The notes beneath the pieces are model-generated. The model was given only the letters and a program-made list of their open reading frames with translations. It made no database searches and was not told where the DNA came from. This document shows, piece after piece, positions 50,698 to 62,039 of a stretch of DNA of 64,000 nt. Within the stretch, counting starts at the first letter, position 1. Every line of letters starts with the position of its first letter. The DNA comes from Adiantum capillus-veneris (Eukaryota > Streptophyta > Polypodiopsida > Polypodiales > Pteridaceae): assembly GCA_014529385.2 (NCBI GenBank), contig CM043963.1, positions 4,095,001-4,159,000 of the forward strand, in the 5' to 3' direction. Both the position numbers and the translations under genes were made by a program.

Positions 50698-53480
50698 AAG
50701 AAAAATTTTGAAGTATGGTAAAAAATACGCTTATTATCTCCCCAGTGGTAGATGCATGCAAAATTGAGTTTTATTGGCTAAAAGTGTTTGCATTAGTTTG
50801 TATAAGACCTGATTGCCATCAAAATCCCAGAGAAGTTCAGGTTATGTCCTTTAGATTCTAAGCACTTTTTTCTCAAGCCTGAAACTGAACTTTTTTTACA
50901 TGAACATCTATTTGGATGATATGTTAACACTTTGGTGAAGGCACAAGTGACTTTAACTCCATTTGGAGCCAAAATTAGACCAAACCAATCTTCCTTTTGA
51001 ATAGACAGACAACAAGGGATAAGAACACTTGAAACTAAATAGAACTTGACAAAACTCCTTGACACATCTTTAAACACCTTGTTACAACTATGGGAAGTGA
51101 AAAATCAAAAAAAGTTGCAAAAATCACCACCAAGATAATAAGCGCACTTATTATCTAGGAGGTCAAAAAAAAAGATCATTTCTCAACTCCATAGGTATAG
51201 GCATAGTGTAAGAAGGCTCTAATTCAAGTTTGGTGCCCATTGGACTTGTAAGTTTGCAGATAGGTTCTAAAACCACTGAAACCAAACTACAATTACAAAC
51301 ATTGGCCTAGAAACTTCAAAACTAAACCAAACTTCATGAAACTTGATTTGTGGCTTGATTTGAATGTAGACATCTAGTACAAGCCAAAAAAACTTGAAAA
51401 ACTACTTCATTTGGACCCTGGAGATAATAAGCATGCTTGATATCTCCTATTCTAAAAGTCAAGCATAGCACGCTTATTATCTCTTGCTAGCCAGGGGATC
51501 CATTTTCATATTTTTGGTTGAGATAGCTATAATAGACACCATATGCAATTGGCCTAGCAAGTTTGAAGTAATTTGGATATTGTTTGCTACTTGAAATTGA
51601 GTTTTCCATCACACCTACCAAGAAATTGGCTTAAAGGCTTAGTGGAAGAAACATTAGCCAGGAGAGCAAGTGTTGAACACAGCCATAGGGTCAAACCACT
51701 TGACTTTCAAACATATAGCAAATTAGGGGATCCATATGACATTTAGCAAGCTTCAAACAGACCATGAGGGCTAGGCATATAATGGACTTTCATACTCTAA
51801 TTTGAGGGGTTTGGAAGAATGACTTTGGAAGGAAAAGCCTTAACTTAGTTCCAGACCATATCTCCTGGATCTATTATAGATCTACCAACATTGGCTATGA
51901 TATTTATTGGTGCATGTTCAAAAATGGGAATCAAACACAACATGGTAGCATAATCTATAGCTTTAAGCAAACAAAGGGACAAGCTATGAGAGATTGTGTC
52001 TGTCAACAAATGAGGAAATACATCAACAGATGTTCGGAGTTGGAAATTCCAACTGAATAAAAACTTGTCTGGTTATTCTTAGAAGGATTACTCAACAAAG
52101 AGTTGCATGCCATATATATAGCAAGAAACATACGACTTGGGAAGCATGCAACATGGATGCAATAGACTTGGGACATAACTGCAAAATCTTCAATGAAGAA
52201 AGTATTGTCAAGGACACTTTGTGTGAGCGTACCACATCAACTATACCAGCACAGGTAGGACCAGCTGTGGCAACTCACGTGAATGCTATTAAAGACATGC
52301 TTAAATGCATAAATGATATGATGGCTAAATAGTTTGACATTGAAGGAAAATGGAAAAATCATGAAACAAATGGGTGCTACTACAAGCCTAAATATGACGA
52401 ATTGTCCAGTATGTGTTGATGAGTCTCAAGTCTTAATCACTCCACCATGAAGAAATTCAAGCAATATTTTGATTTCAGTTTCATCATTAATGGTTATTCT
52501 TATTAAAGTGGATCATAACCTTTGTCAAGATGTCCTCATTTGAGGAGGTTAAAAAAACATCCTGCTTCATTAGCAATGTTTCACAAGTTGAGAAAGCTAA
52601 ATTCTTTCTTTCCAACATGTTATTGTTTCCATACTATGCCTATGTCAAGATCGACTTAGAGAAAGGACAACTTGAGATGGAGATGTCAATGTATATCGGT
52701 CATTGATAGGTAAACAATTAACTTATTAATGATTCGTGTTTCAGCATACATATATTGTAAAGCCTTCGAGTTTCCACCTTTTTTAGTAGAGTTTATAATT
52801 TTTTGGTATCAAATCTTCTTAAATATCCCTATTCATTAGCTATTGGTAGCTATTTCTTTGGTATTTCGAAATATGATACCAATAGCTATCACCTTGTCAA
52901 CTTAATTGTTGAATTGTGGCTTTGATTTTTACTATATAGCTCATTTAGATAAAGAAAGTGTAAACATAGATTGCAGATGCATGCATTGTTAACGTAGAAG
53001 ATATGTACTACTCGAGCCTATGTAAACTGCTAATCAAGAAACCTCTAGTTGGATACTATAACAATAGGGGTCACATGTGGTCTCAAATACGAAAGAAATG
53101 ACTTTACCAAAACATTCCAAAGAACAAGAGGTGGATGCAAGGAAGTAAAAATTGGCTCCTTGTTTGGTCGATTTCTAGTGCTGAATGTTTAGTGCACATG
53201 ATTTGTGAGGCCTTTGACCAGTGGATTTCACTAAAGTATATGTAACATAGCACATGTGTTCAACAGATGGGATTTTATATCATTGTAAAGTTATAGAAAC
53301 ATGTGTAGATAAGGCCTATAAGGGGTACTTTTAATCCATCTTGGTGAACACACATGATATAGGAAAATTTTACATAGTGAATGTCTTGAAGCCTTTGAAC
53401 ATAGAGGGGAAAGAGGGGAGGGGGTGCTCTGAATACAGCAAGACTACATTTCTATCTCATGGCCATGCATTAAAAAAAGG
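50698..53480. other. No intact gene; short palindromes and a faint coding remnant
   Basis: Holds four occurrences of a CGCTTATTATCT-type motif (50726-51484). There is also a frame-like stretch at about 52150-52330 (AIDLGHNCKIFNEESIVKD, TQVGPAV-type reading) that ends in stops and matches nothing I recognise. The rest has no signal. Confidence 0.4.
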
Positions 53481-53497
53481 CCATGTTTGTCATTTCC

Positions 53498-54000
53498 CGT
53501 ATGCAAAAATAGAGAACCCGAACGGCCGTCCGCCCGAGTGCTCTATTTTTGCATAGCAAAGACACAAATTTATGATGTCACCCGTATACAAAAATAGAGC
53601 ACCTGGATAGCCGTTCAAGTTCTCTATTTTTGCATAGCAAAGACACAAATTCATGCTATTTTTTGTATGTAAAAATAGAGCCCGAACGACCGTGCGAGTG
53701 CTCTATTTTTGCATAGTAAAGACACACTATTAGAAATAAGAAGTATATTTTTTTGAAGAATGTGTTGTCGCTCGTATGCAAAAATAGAGCACCCGGACGG
53801 CCATCTGAGTGCTCTATTTTTGCATAGTGAAGACACAATGTCATGCTATGCACCCAAATGGCCGTGCAAGTGCTCTATTTTTTCTTAAAAAAGACATAAT
53901 GCTAGAAATAAGAAGTATATACTTTTTAAGATGTGGTGTTGCCCGTATGCAAAAATAGAACACCCAAATAGCCTTTGGTGTGCCCTAATTTCACATAGGG
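53498..54000. repeat. Array of about six short hairpins
   Basis: Each unit has a left arm GTATGCAAAAATAGAGCAC, a 17-25 base centre like CCGGACGGCC, and a right arm GTGCTCTATTTTTGCATA. Units 1-4 have near-perfect arms: 53500-53516/53538-53555, 53584-53602/53620-53635, 53665-53680/53698-53715 and 53774-53792/53809-53826. Units 5 (about 53848-53882) and 6 (about 53944-54000) are decayed. A longer period is also present: AGAAATAAGAAGTATAT recurs at 53732 and 53904. Right arms are followed by a shared GACACA block. Confidence 0.9.
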
Positions 54001-54053
54001 ATGACATATGACTATGGTTGTTTAAGGATGAGTATGACCAATAATTTTTTCAA

Positions 54054-54760
54054 GTGTATGATGTTTTAAAGTTTTTTTGCGTTTCTTATGCAAAAAAGGC
54101 TACTAGAAAGAGTTTGGAGGATCTTGATATTGAAGAGGTTGAGGAGACATATGATAGCAGGTTAATGGAGCTACTATACCAAGTCAAGAAATTGTCTAAG
54201 GTTGCCTATGGGAAACAAATATTTAATGTTCCTTTTGATTTCGAGAGTTTTCTAGAAGGGTTCAACAATGAAAGTCTTGGCTATCAAAAGCTTTTTGTTG
54301 ACCTTACCAGGTAGCACAAGCTTGACAACTTTGTACACTTTAATGATATTTTTAAAGCATACAATTCAACACCAAGCACAGGCTCCAAGAAGTTGGCATT
54401 ACTCCTAGATGATTGGAAGAAGGTCCATAACCCCTATCGGTGGCATGGAAGGCATGGTTGCAGGCTTGTGATCGAACATGTAGCATTTTTTATCTTTTTG
54501 ACTATTTCCAATATAGGAAGGAGAGCCCAAATCTCTGCAATATATACTAGTTGTGAATGTCCAAGATGTGGAGGAAACACTTGAGGATTTCAGAGAGTAA
54601 ATGGAGAGGCTTGAAAGCAAAGAGATCTTGGATGTTGTAGAGTTCAAGGCAAGAACATCAACAAAGAAAGAGCATGATCCCTTATTGTGCATAGAAACCA
54701 TACCCACCTACAAGATAAACAATAAGAAGTATTTGTTGCTACGTGATATACATAGCCCCT
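54054..54760 (+). pseudogene. Decayed acidic ORF of unknown origin
   Basis: An 86-codon frame (54054-54314) continues past a stop in the same frame into DNFVHFNDIFKAYNS. Then, after a frame change, it reads DVEETLEDFRE*MERLESKEILDVVEFKAR and DPLLCIETIPTYKINNKKYLLL. The acidic helical composition over about 220 codons looks like former coding sequence. I do not recognise the family. It could be part of a transposon gene. Confidence 0.35.
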
Positions 54761-55181
54761 CTTTGATCTAAGGGAGGACTACTACCTTGCTAATATGTGT
54801 CTTAGTTATTCTAGGTACTGCTCAAGCTGGATGAGTTGAGCATAATTACGTTGTGTTGCTCATGCTGGTATAGGTGAGCATAAGAGTCGACGTTATTGTA
54901 GTATAGTGGTAAGTGAAGCAAGAAGTCCAAAAGACACACACGTACTCAGCACTGTGAGATATGAGTGGAGAAGCTCTACATCAAATACCCTTCTTGGAAA
55001 CATGGAAGATATTAAGACTTCCTTTGATGTCACATGCTACATTTGTTCCTTGAAGCACCCATCAACTCCATCTCTTACACTACATGCTTTTGTTTGACAA
55101 ATTTCTCATATACATATATAGTGTCCCCTATTTGGCACTTGCATTAGGCACTCTTCCTTTGTATTCTCCCAAGCACTCACC

Positions 55182-55830
55182 TTGCATGACAGGTACTACA
55201 AGTCCAAATTCTCAACTCCAATAAGAGCGTATACCAAACGTACTTTTTTCCCACCGGGGTTTTTCCCTTTGGTCATCCAGGTTTTAGACCCTAATCTAGA
55301 ATCTCATCATCTTCTTGTATATATTCCTTCTACATTAACAATAAAGAAATGGCTACCCAAATCAATCGACAACAACTTGGAGCAAACACTGCAGGTCTCC
55401 ATATGCTTAAGAAGAGCATATTTTATCTTGAAGCATGACAACAAAGTTCCATCCAAAAATGGCAAGTTAAAGAATGGCCTACAATGACAAGCAATGACAA
55501 ATTTCATAAGAAAGTCATCAACAGCAATCAAAAGTAGCTCACACAGTGCTTCAACATTGGTGACCTATTTCAGACAACTCAAATTACAATGGACATGTAA
55601 AGCATACCCCTCATAAATTCCACGCCACAAAGAGGATCGGTTCTATAAACTCAAAAACATTAAAATCCTTCTTCATGGTTGCCAAGACTGGCAACAAAGA
55701 GAAGACTTCACAATGAGAATAAAAGTTATCTCGATAATCAAAGCTCAAGTCACGTATCAACAACATGGCAGATATGAATCACTCAAGGAAGGGGGGAACG
55801 TCATCAACGACAAAGCACTTCCCAAGCTCT
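55182..55830 (+). pseudogene. Decayed ORF of unknown function before a polypurine tract
   Basis: One frame reads 101 codons to 55487 and continues through three stops (after NGLQ, AYPS and ALPKL) to about 55830. It ends among two GGAAGGGGGGAA polypurine tracts (55787 and 55908). That position suggests the last ORF or 3' region of a gypsy-type element. No domain is recognised. Confidence 0.35.
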
Positions 55831-55907
55831 AGACCATCCTTGAGACGAAGCTGAAGACAACCCTATGACAAGACTGCACAAGGTCGTGTCAAGGGACGAC
55901 ATGATTT

Positions 55908-56094
55908 AGGAAGGGGGGAATATTTGAGGACAAATCAAACGAGCTCCCAATTGGTCAGACACGTAGCCGGACACCACATTTGTAGTCTACTAGTTTTCCG
56001 AGATAGTGTAGTAATACTCTATGTAAATCCTAATTCCAGAGTAACAGTCAATTCCTTGAGTTGTAATTTTGTCATGACAATTGTAAAGGTCCAT
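55908..56094 (+). other. Polypurine tract and truncated LTR start
   Basis: GGAAGGGGGGAATATTTGAGGAC has the form of a plant gypsy polypurine tract followed by an LTR start. The following 170 bases are cut by element E at 56095. Confidence 0.45.
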
Positions 56095-58146
56095 TGTCGG
56101 GGGATAATTGTTCGAAAGGTGAGCCGGGAAGGCACCGGGCCCTTGGCTATGAGAGGTGCGGGAAACAAGGTGTAGCAGATGCAATTGCCGAAAACAGTAT
56201 TCAAAACAAGCAGTCTGTCTAATTTCCAGTTAATCGACAGAATCCATGAATAATCAATCCCTAATGGAAGCTTAAATGCTCTTACAAGGAAAGGTCTGGC
56301 TTAAACCAGGTGCTTAAACAAGAAATTGATGAAACTCTGCTTACTCTGCCTTCTGCTCCCTAATTCGAATGGTTAATGATGGCTTAGAAGCTTGGTTTAT
56401 GTTAAGCTCCCCTTTGGCTTAGCAGCCAAAATTACAAAATCGGCTTAAGCTTGATTAACGAGAGTTTTGGCTTTAGTGAGTAAGGGCTTTGGCTTATGGC
56501 TTAGCATCCAAGTAGGTTTAGGGAGGCTTCTCACTTAAGCTTGAGGGATTCGAGAGAGATTAAGAAACACTTAAGGGCGTCCTCCTAAAGCTTAAGAGCT
56601 TGTAGATTATGAGGAGGAGATTAATAATAATTAGCTCATGAGGAGGATGAGAGCTTAGGATTAATGGGCTCTTGAGGAGGAGGAGAGTTCAGAGATTATG
56701 TGGAGGAGGCTTCCGAGATTCAGCGATTGAAGTTATCAGGAGGTGACTTAAGAACTTCATTAGCTTGATTATATCAGGAGGAGAGAGCCATCCGATGAAG
56801 AGAGAGCTACACCATGGAGAGAGCCCACATCACACGCCCTTCCTTTTTTTATATTGCATGGTGAAAAAGCATTTCTATTCTTGGCATCCCATTAGTGATA
56901 TCGCTAATGGGAATAGCCTCTTGATGACGTGGCAGGCCAAAATCGAACAGCTTGGATTTCGCCGAGAATGGCACCAAACACAATCGCGAGGCACTTCTGA
57001 GTGTTTCTCGCTTCTTTAGGGGGCTCATCCAAGCTTTACACCATGCGCTACGAGTGCTTCTCCCTCGCCTTTGCCTTCGTCCCTGGTCTTCACGCCATGC
57101 CACTCTTTGGCTTCCCATTGGGTTCAATAAAACCTCTATATTTTTACTTAATGGGCGGCCACACTTCGTTTGGGTGGGCGGCCAGTCTTAAAAGCATAGC
57201 TTGGGCAGCCTTAGGCTTTTTGAGTGGCCAAGGCCTTGTAAGGGCACCACATTTGGCATACATATCCAGCAAAGCCTTACCAGGCTCAACAATTGGGCGG
57301 ACGGCCTTCGCAAAGGCATCACATTTGGCATACAAATCGACCAAGACAATTCCAAACACTCGGCAGCCTTGGCACCTCCGCATTTGGCATACATACTAAT
57401 TAAAGCATTGCCATTAACAACATCTTTCTGCAGCCGCCGCCTTTGCATTTGTTGAAAATAGCCAGCTTCCTGGCCCTGCTTCTGTTAGGTATATCCCACA
57501 ATCATTGCATTCCAAAAGACGACATTTTTGACAAGAAATTTTTGTGATTTCATAACAGCACCACATTTTGCATACATATCGGCCAAGCTCTGCCAAGCTA
57601 CTCAGTTTTCTACAACAAACCAAAGCAGTGTTGGCACTCCAATCGAGTGGACCGGCTAGTGTGGACTCGGCCCCCGGTATATCTTAAACAGACAATAATT
57701 TGGAAACCATAAGTCCAATCTCCGATCTGAAAAGACCAACATGCTCCACAAAGTGAGCACTTCAGCCTGATGCATTTATTTCATTTTTATCCCCTCAGCT
57801 GCTGTTGCCCAACCCGGCACGGATCTGCAATCGACTTAAACTTTGAACTGCCATAACTTCTTCACCGTAGCTCCTATCGACGAGCCGTAAAGACATGCCA
57901 GTAGAGCACTTCAAGCATTGTAGTTTTAGGTCATAATATCCCATATGTGCTCACTCTAAGCATACTCCTTTTTGACATCATTAAGGCATCAATTGGCCCT
58001 TTAAAGCGGAATCTGGCATACATTTATAATTAAACTTGGCCTGTTATCAAGCCCTCATCACTGACCATTAATCAAGTAGGCTTTCAATAAGCTTGATCTA
58101 CATCTTCTTGGTATATTTCTTAGCATGGGAGTGGAGCTGCACGACA
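56095..58146 (-). repeat. Element E 3' LTR
   Basis: 2052 bases, TGTCG...CGACA. It carries a single unit of the 36-base repeat (near 56784), a near-perfect 26-base palindrome (56887-56912, one mismatch) and the captured PPR fragment (57190-57600). Confidence 0.92.
57190..57600 (-). pseudogene. Captured PPR gene fragment in element E 3' LTR
   Basis: The - strand reads LADMYAKCGAVMKSQKF, NVVFWNAMIVGYT, a stop, QKQGQEAGYFQQMQRR and NGNALISMYAKCGGAKAAE in one frame. After a one-base shift it reads VFGIVLVDLYAKCDAFAKA and LLDMYAKCGALTRP. This is the consensus of land-plant PLS-type pentatricopeptide repeat proteins, which bind organellar RNA (NALISMYAKCG; V.WNAMI.GY...G...EAL..F.QMQ). About 135 codons and four YAKC units survive, with a stop and a shift, so it makes no functional PPR protein. 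It is read in the element's own direction. The host donor gene is not in this window. Confidence 0.85.
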
Positions 58147-58158
58147 TTCACCCCCTCT
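58147..58158 (-). other. Element E polypurine tract
   Basis: The - strand reads AGAGGGGGTGAA immediately before the 3' LTR start TGTCGTGCAG. It fixes the direction of the element. Confidence 0.75.
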
Positions 58159-58730
58159 AAACTTGCACAACCTCCGGTTTGTGCCAACAACACTTCAATC
58201 TGCATCTGCTACGGGTACCTTAAGCTCTTTCCCATCATTAGACTCACGTAACTGGTAAACATATGAAAAAGAAATAAGGCTTATACCCTATCATCAATGG
58301 TCTAGCTTAATCATTAGGTAGCTATCCATCAAAAAACTATGAACCGTATCTGTCGTATCTCCAAAGCATGCAATTATGAAATCTGTTTAGTGAACCCCGC
58401 CAAACTCAAGTGCTCCAGTTACTTATGCACACAGCTTGACCATCAGCTCTCTTTGAGGAACCCTGTCAAGCTCAAGTATGCCTTACTCTGTCTGTACACA
58501 GAATGGTCGTCAAGTCCTTTACTTCAAGTTCTGGTAGCAGAACCATCACAAGAGATGTGAAGATACTATACCAATCATCCAAGATATCAACTGGAAGCTA
58601 GCCATGTAAGCTTATTGATCATATAACCAAAAACACGTCTGTCTTTGCATACATCCAAAAATAAATCTATTGTCAAGTAACCTGCTACATGAAAATAAAT
58701 GATATCTCTGAATCTGCAAGTTGCTCTTCA

Positions 58731-59165
58731 TTAGCTCCCAGGATCAAATGGAATAATAAAGAATTGCCCCAATGGTGGAGCAACATAATATCCACATAGG
58801 AACACACATTGTGAATCAATCAACTTCAAGAATTTCTTCTCCAAATGTGCTATGCCAGGATCTAGCAGAAAGACACCACCATGTAGACCAAAAAATACCC
58901 ATCCATAGTGTACCTGCTTTTGAAGATCTTTCGAATCACCTGGATCAAATACCATTAAAATCACATAGCATTGATGGCCTCCGCAATATACTAGAGCTTC
59001 ACCTGAAGCATAGTGCAGCAGCCACATATCATAAACTTTTGGTAACTTAAGGTCGTTACTAGCAAGAATCAAAGAATTCTGACTCCCTTTAACTGGTAGC
59101 CAGGACATCACTGACATAAGAATTAGGAATAATATCCAAATCCAGCCACATTTCCACATTGCCAA
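58731..59165 (-). CDS. Element E internal ORF 2, unknown
   Basis: 144 codons with a strongly hydrophobic start (WIWILFLILMSVMSWL) that could be a signal or membrane segment. DPG recurs three times (VFDPGDSKD, LLDPGIAHLEK, IPFDPGS). It overlaps ORF 1's end in another frame. I recognise no family. It could be a decayed structural or envelope-like ORF, or captured host sequence. Whether it is expressed is unknown. Confidence 0.35.
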   Translation of the reverse strand: MAMWKCGWIWILFLILMSVMSWLPVKGSQNSLILASNDLKLPKVYDMWLLHYASGEALVYCGGHQCYVILMVFDPGDSKDLQKQVHYGWVFFGLHGGVFLLDPGIAHLEKKFLKLIDSQCVFLCGYYVAPPLGQFFIIPFDPGS

Positions 59166-60415
59166 AAGAAATGAAAAATCCTGATCACTTTATGCATTAT
59201 CAGGGATGATTTAGCATCATCACCCCTTCTAGCTTCACAGCCATTACAAAAAATCTTAGGACTTTCTGGACCTGTATCATCAAAGAGTTTTTTACCTGGC
59301 TCTTGAGGTTGATAATGAATAATAGCTTTGTCCTGAAAATCTTCATCCATAACATCTTTGAGAAAATCATTCTTGGAGGTCTCAGCACTCTTCAAAGCTA
59401 TAGGAGTTGGCTCCTCTTGCAGCCCGTATATAAGCGTAGATGTACAATCCGTGTCATTATTCTGTTCATAATCAGCATAATGTAGGCAATCTTCAATATC
59501 GCCCTCTGCTTCCTCATCTACATCCATGCTATTTAGCAAGCCATTATAACTTTGAAAAGGTTCATTAGGCACCCCCTCTGAAGGGATACATGCATCACAA
59601 AGCTCTTCCAAACTGCTATAACCTTATCCTTCAAATTGGGCCAAAAACCCATCAATTATGAAATCTGCTTCTGTGATAATTGAATCGGCAAACATATTGC
59701 CAGAAGCAACCATAGGTTCATTAGCATAATCGGGTACATCCTGTGTTAGGTTCACAGTCTCAATCACTTCATCATCTATTGCATGTATAATAGATTTGTT
59801 TATGCAATTATCTACAGTAATTATGATTTCTTGTTCAGCTATGTTGGCGATAGAACCTCTAGAAGCCTGTAGTGGTTCATCTTCTTGATAAACTCGATGA
59901 GAGTATCCCATGCCAAGATCAGTAGCTTGAAAAAATTTTGTTGTATAGTCTAGCTCTTCACTAGAACCATTATTCGAAGTAACTTCCATGCGAGAAATCT
60001 TTGAAAAAAATTCATACATTTGTGTTTCAGCAGTAAAATCATCATGTACCTTTGCTTGGTTGCTTAAAAAATGGTCCTTTGTCGTTGAATCTGCTACTTC
60101 CAAAGCTGTATTTGCCTTGGCTTCACTTCTTGCAGAAATATGGTCCAAAAATTAATCATAATTAAGGAACTGCATATGACCCCCTTCTTCTTTATAGAAA
60201 ACAATCTGGCTTTGTTCATTAATCTCCTTCATTGTTAACTCGATAATTCTTGAGCTTTCATGAACAAACCCTTCTGCAAAATAATTCCACTGTGTGGGGT
60301 ATGTCTCTGCCAGTTCTCGGATCGTATCTTTAAACTCAGAGGTTACAACTTCTTCAAAGGTCGAAATATCCGATCTTCTGGAATCCCTCGGCTCTTCAGC
60401 TCCGCTAGATAGCAT
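59123..60415 (-). pseudogene. Element E internal ORF 1, long acidic, two stops
   Basis: One - strand frame of about 430 codons from MLSSGAEEPRDSR to GFGYYS, broken only by stops at 60152 (NYD*FLD) and 59624 (FEG*GYS). It is acidic and rich in Glu/Asp/Ser, with no CCHC knuckle, protease or RT motif. Just upstream another frame reads HDPDGLLACYLAELKSRGIPED (about 60440-60370) and looks natural, so a frame change probably lies near 60380. Before it, MEIPTKLEQFIEEYNLNRF (from about 60648) may be the start of the same product. It takes the place of gag, but the family is not recognised. Confidence 0.45.
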
Positions 60416-60671
60416 GCAAGGAGCCCATCTGGATCATGACCTTGAAAAATCCCATACTGTTCATGTACAGCATCAAGTGCCATCTCCACTCAGCATCAGT
60501 CTACTTTTTCATCTTCATAACTTTTACTTCGTGCAAACATCTCTGAACTAAGCCCAACATTTTTGGCAGATCTATTGTTGCTAGATTTTTATCAAATCTA
60601 TTCAGGTTGTATTCTTCAATAAACTGCTCCAATTTTGTTGGAATCTCCATCTTGACCTCCCACCCCGGCTC

Positions 60672-60695
60672 GTTTCGCATCCGGTTCACCAAGAA
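60672..60695 (-). other. Element E candidate primer-binding site
   Basis: On the - strand, TTCTTGGTGAACCGGATGCG follows the 5' LTR end. TGGTGAACC would match a tRNA 3' end other than initiator Met. The tRNA is not identified. Confidence 0.4.
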
Positions 60696-61378
60696 TGTCG
60701 GGGGATAATTGTGCGAAAGGTGAGCCGGGAAGGCACCGGGCCCCTGGCTGTGAGAGGTGCGGGACAAGGTGTAGCAGATGCAATTGCCGACAACAGTATT
60801 CAAAACAAGCAATCCGTCTAATTTCCAGTTAATCGAAGGAATCCATGAATAATCAATCCCTAATGGAAGCGTAAATGCTCTTACAAGAAAAAGTCTGGCT
60901 TAACCATGTGCTTAAACAAGAAATTGATGAAACTCTGCTTACTCTGCCTTCTGCTCCCTGATTTGAATGGTTAATGATGGCTTAGAAGGTTGGTTTAGGT
61001 TAAGCTCCGCTTTGGCTTGGCAACCAAAATTACGAAATCGGCTTAAGCTTGATTAACGAGAGTTTTGGCTTTAGTGAGTAAGGGCTTTGGCTTATGGCTT
61101 GGCATCCGAGTAGGTTTAGGGAGGCTTCTCACTTAAGCTTGAGGGACTCGAGAGAGATTAAGAAACGCTTAACGGCGTCCTCTTAAAGATTAAGAGCTTG
61201 TAGATTATGAGGAGGAGCTTAATAATAATTAGCTCATGAGGAGGAGGAGAGCTTAAGATTAATGGGATCTTGAGGAGGAGGAGAGTTCAGAGATTATGTG
61301 GAGGAGGCTTCTGAGCTTAAGCGATTGAAGATATCAGGAGGCAGCTTAAGAGCTTAATTAGCTTGATTATATCAGCAG

Positions 61379-61676
61379 GAGAGAGCCATCCGATGAAGAG
61401 AGAGCTACACCATGCAGAGAGCCATCCGATGAAGAGAGAGCTACACCATGGAGAGATCCATCCGATGAAGAGAGAGCTACACCATGTATAGAGCCATCCA
61501 ATGAAGAGAGAGCTACACCATGGAGAGAGCCATCCGATGAAGAGAGAGCTACACCATGCAGAGAGCCATCCGATGAAGAGAGAGCTACACCATGGAGAGA
61601 GCCATCCGATGAAGAGAGAGCTACACCATGGAGAGAGCCATCCAATGAAGAGAGTGCTACACCATGGAGAGAGCCC
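61379..61676. repeat. 36-base minisatellite, about eight units
   Basis: Units of the form GAGAGCCATCCGATGAAGAG + AGAGCTACACCATGSA repeat about eight times with point changes (CCGATG/CCAATG, ATGCA/ATGGA/ATGTA). The left LTR has only one unit. The 36-base length keeps a reading frame open on both strands, producing 12-residue repeats that I do not regard as a gene. Confidence 0.95.
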
Positions 61677-61736
61677 ACATCACACGCCCTTCCATTTTTT
61701 ATATTGCATGGTGAAAAAGCATTTCTATTCTCGGCA

Positions 61737-61762
61737 TCCCATTAGCGATATCGCTAATGGGA
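61737..61762. other. Perfect 26-base palindrome in element E 5' LTR
   Basis: TCCCATTAGCGAT followed by its exact reverse complement. The left LTR has the same site (56887-56912) with one mismatch (AGTGAT). Confidence 0.9.
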
Positions 61763-62039
61763 ATAGCCTCTTGATGACATGGCAGGCCAAAATCGAACAA
61801 CTTGGATTTCGTCGAGAATGGCACCAAACATGATCGCGAGGCACTTCTGAGTGTTTTTCGCTTCTTCAGCGGGCTCGTCCGAGCTTTACACCGCGCGCTA
61901 CGAGTGCTTCTCCCTCGCTTGCGCCTTCGTCCCTGGTCTTCACCCCATGCCACTCTTTGGCTTCCCATTGGGTTCAATAAAACCTCTTTTTTTTTACTTA
62001 ATGGGCGGCCACACTTTGTTTGGGTGGGCGGCCGGTCTT

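Noticed and set aside
53498-54000. CRISPR array or tRNA cluster for the hairpin array
   Set aside because: The units are inverted repeats with decaying arms and related, not unique, centres, and none folds as a tRNA.
54393-54584. Zinc-finger-like CECPRCGG at the end of a 63-codon frame
   Set aside because: The other frame across the same bases continues the acidic coding-like reading, and only two Cys pairs are present without context.
61379-61676. CRISPR-like look of the 36-base repeat array
   Set aside because: Units are directly adjacent with no unique spacers, in a plant LTR; it is a minisatellite.
61367-61678. 103-codon frame with 12-residue repeats and its antisense partner
   Set aside because: The 36-base minisatellite length keeps frames open on both strands. 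The other LTR has one unit, so no protein is conserved.
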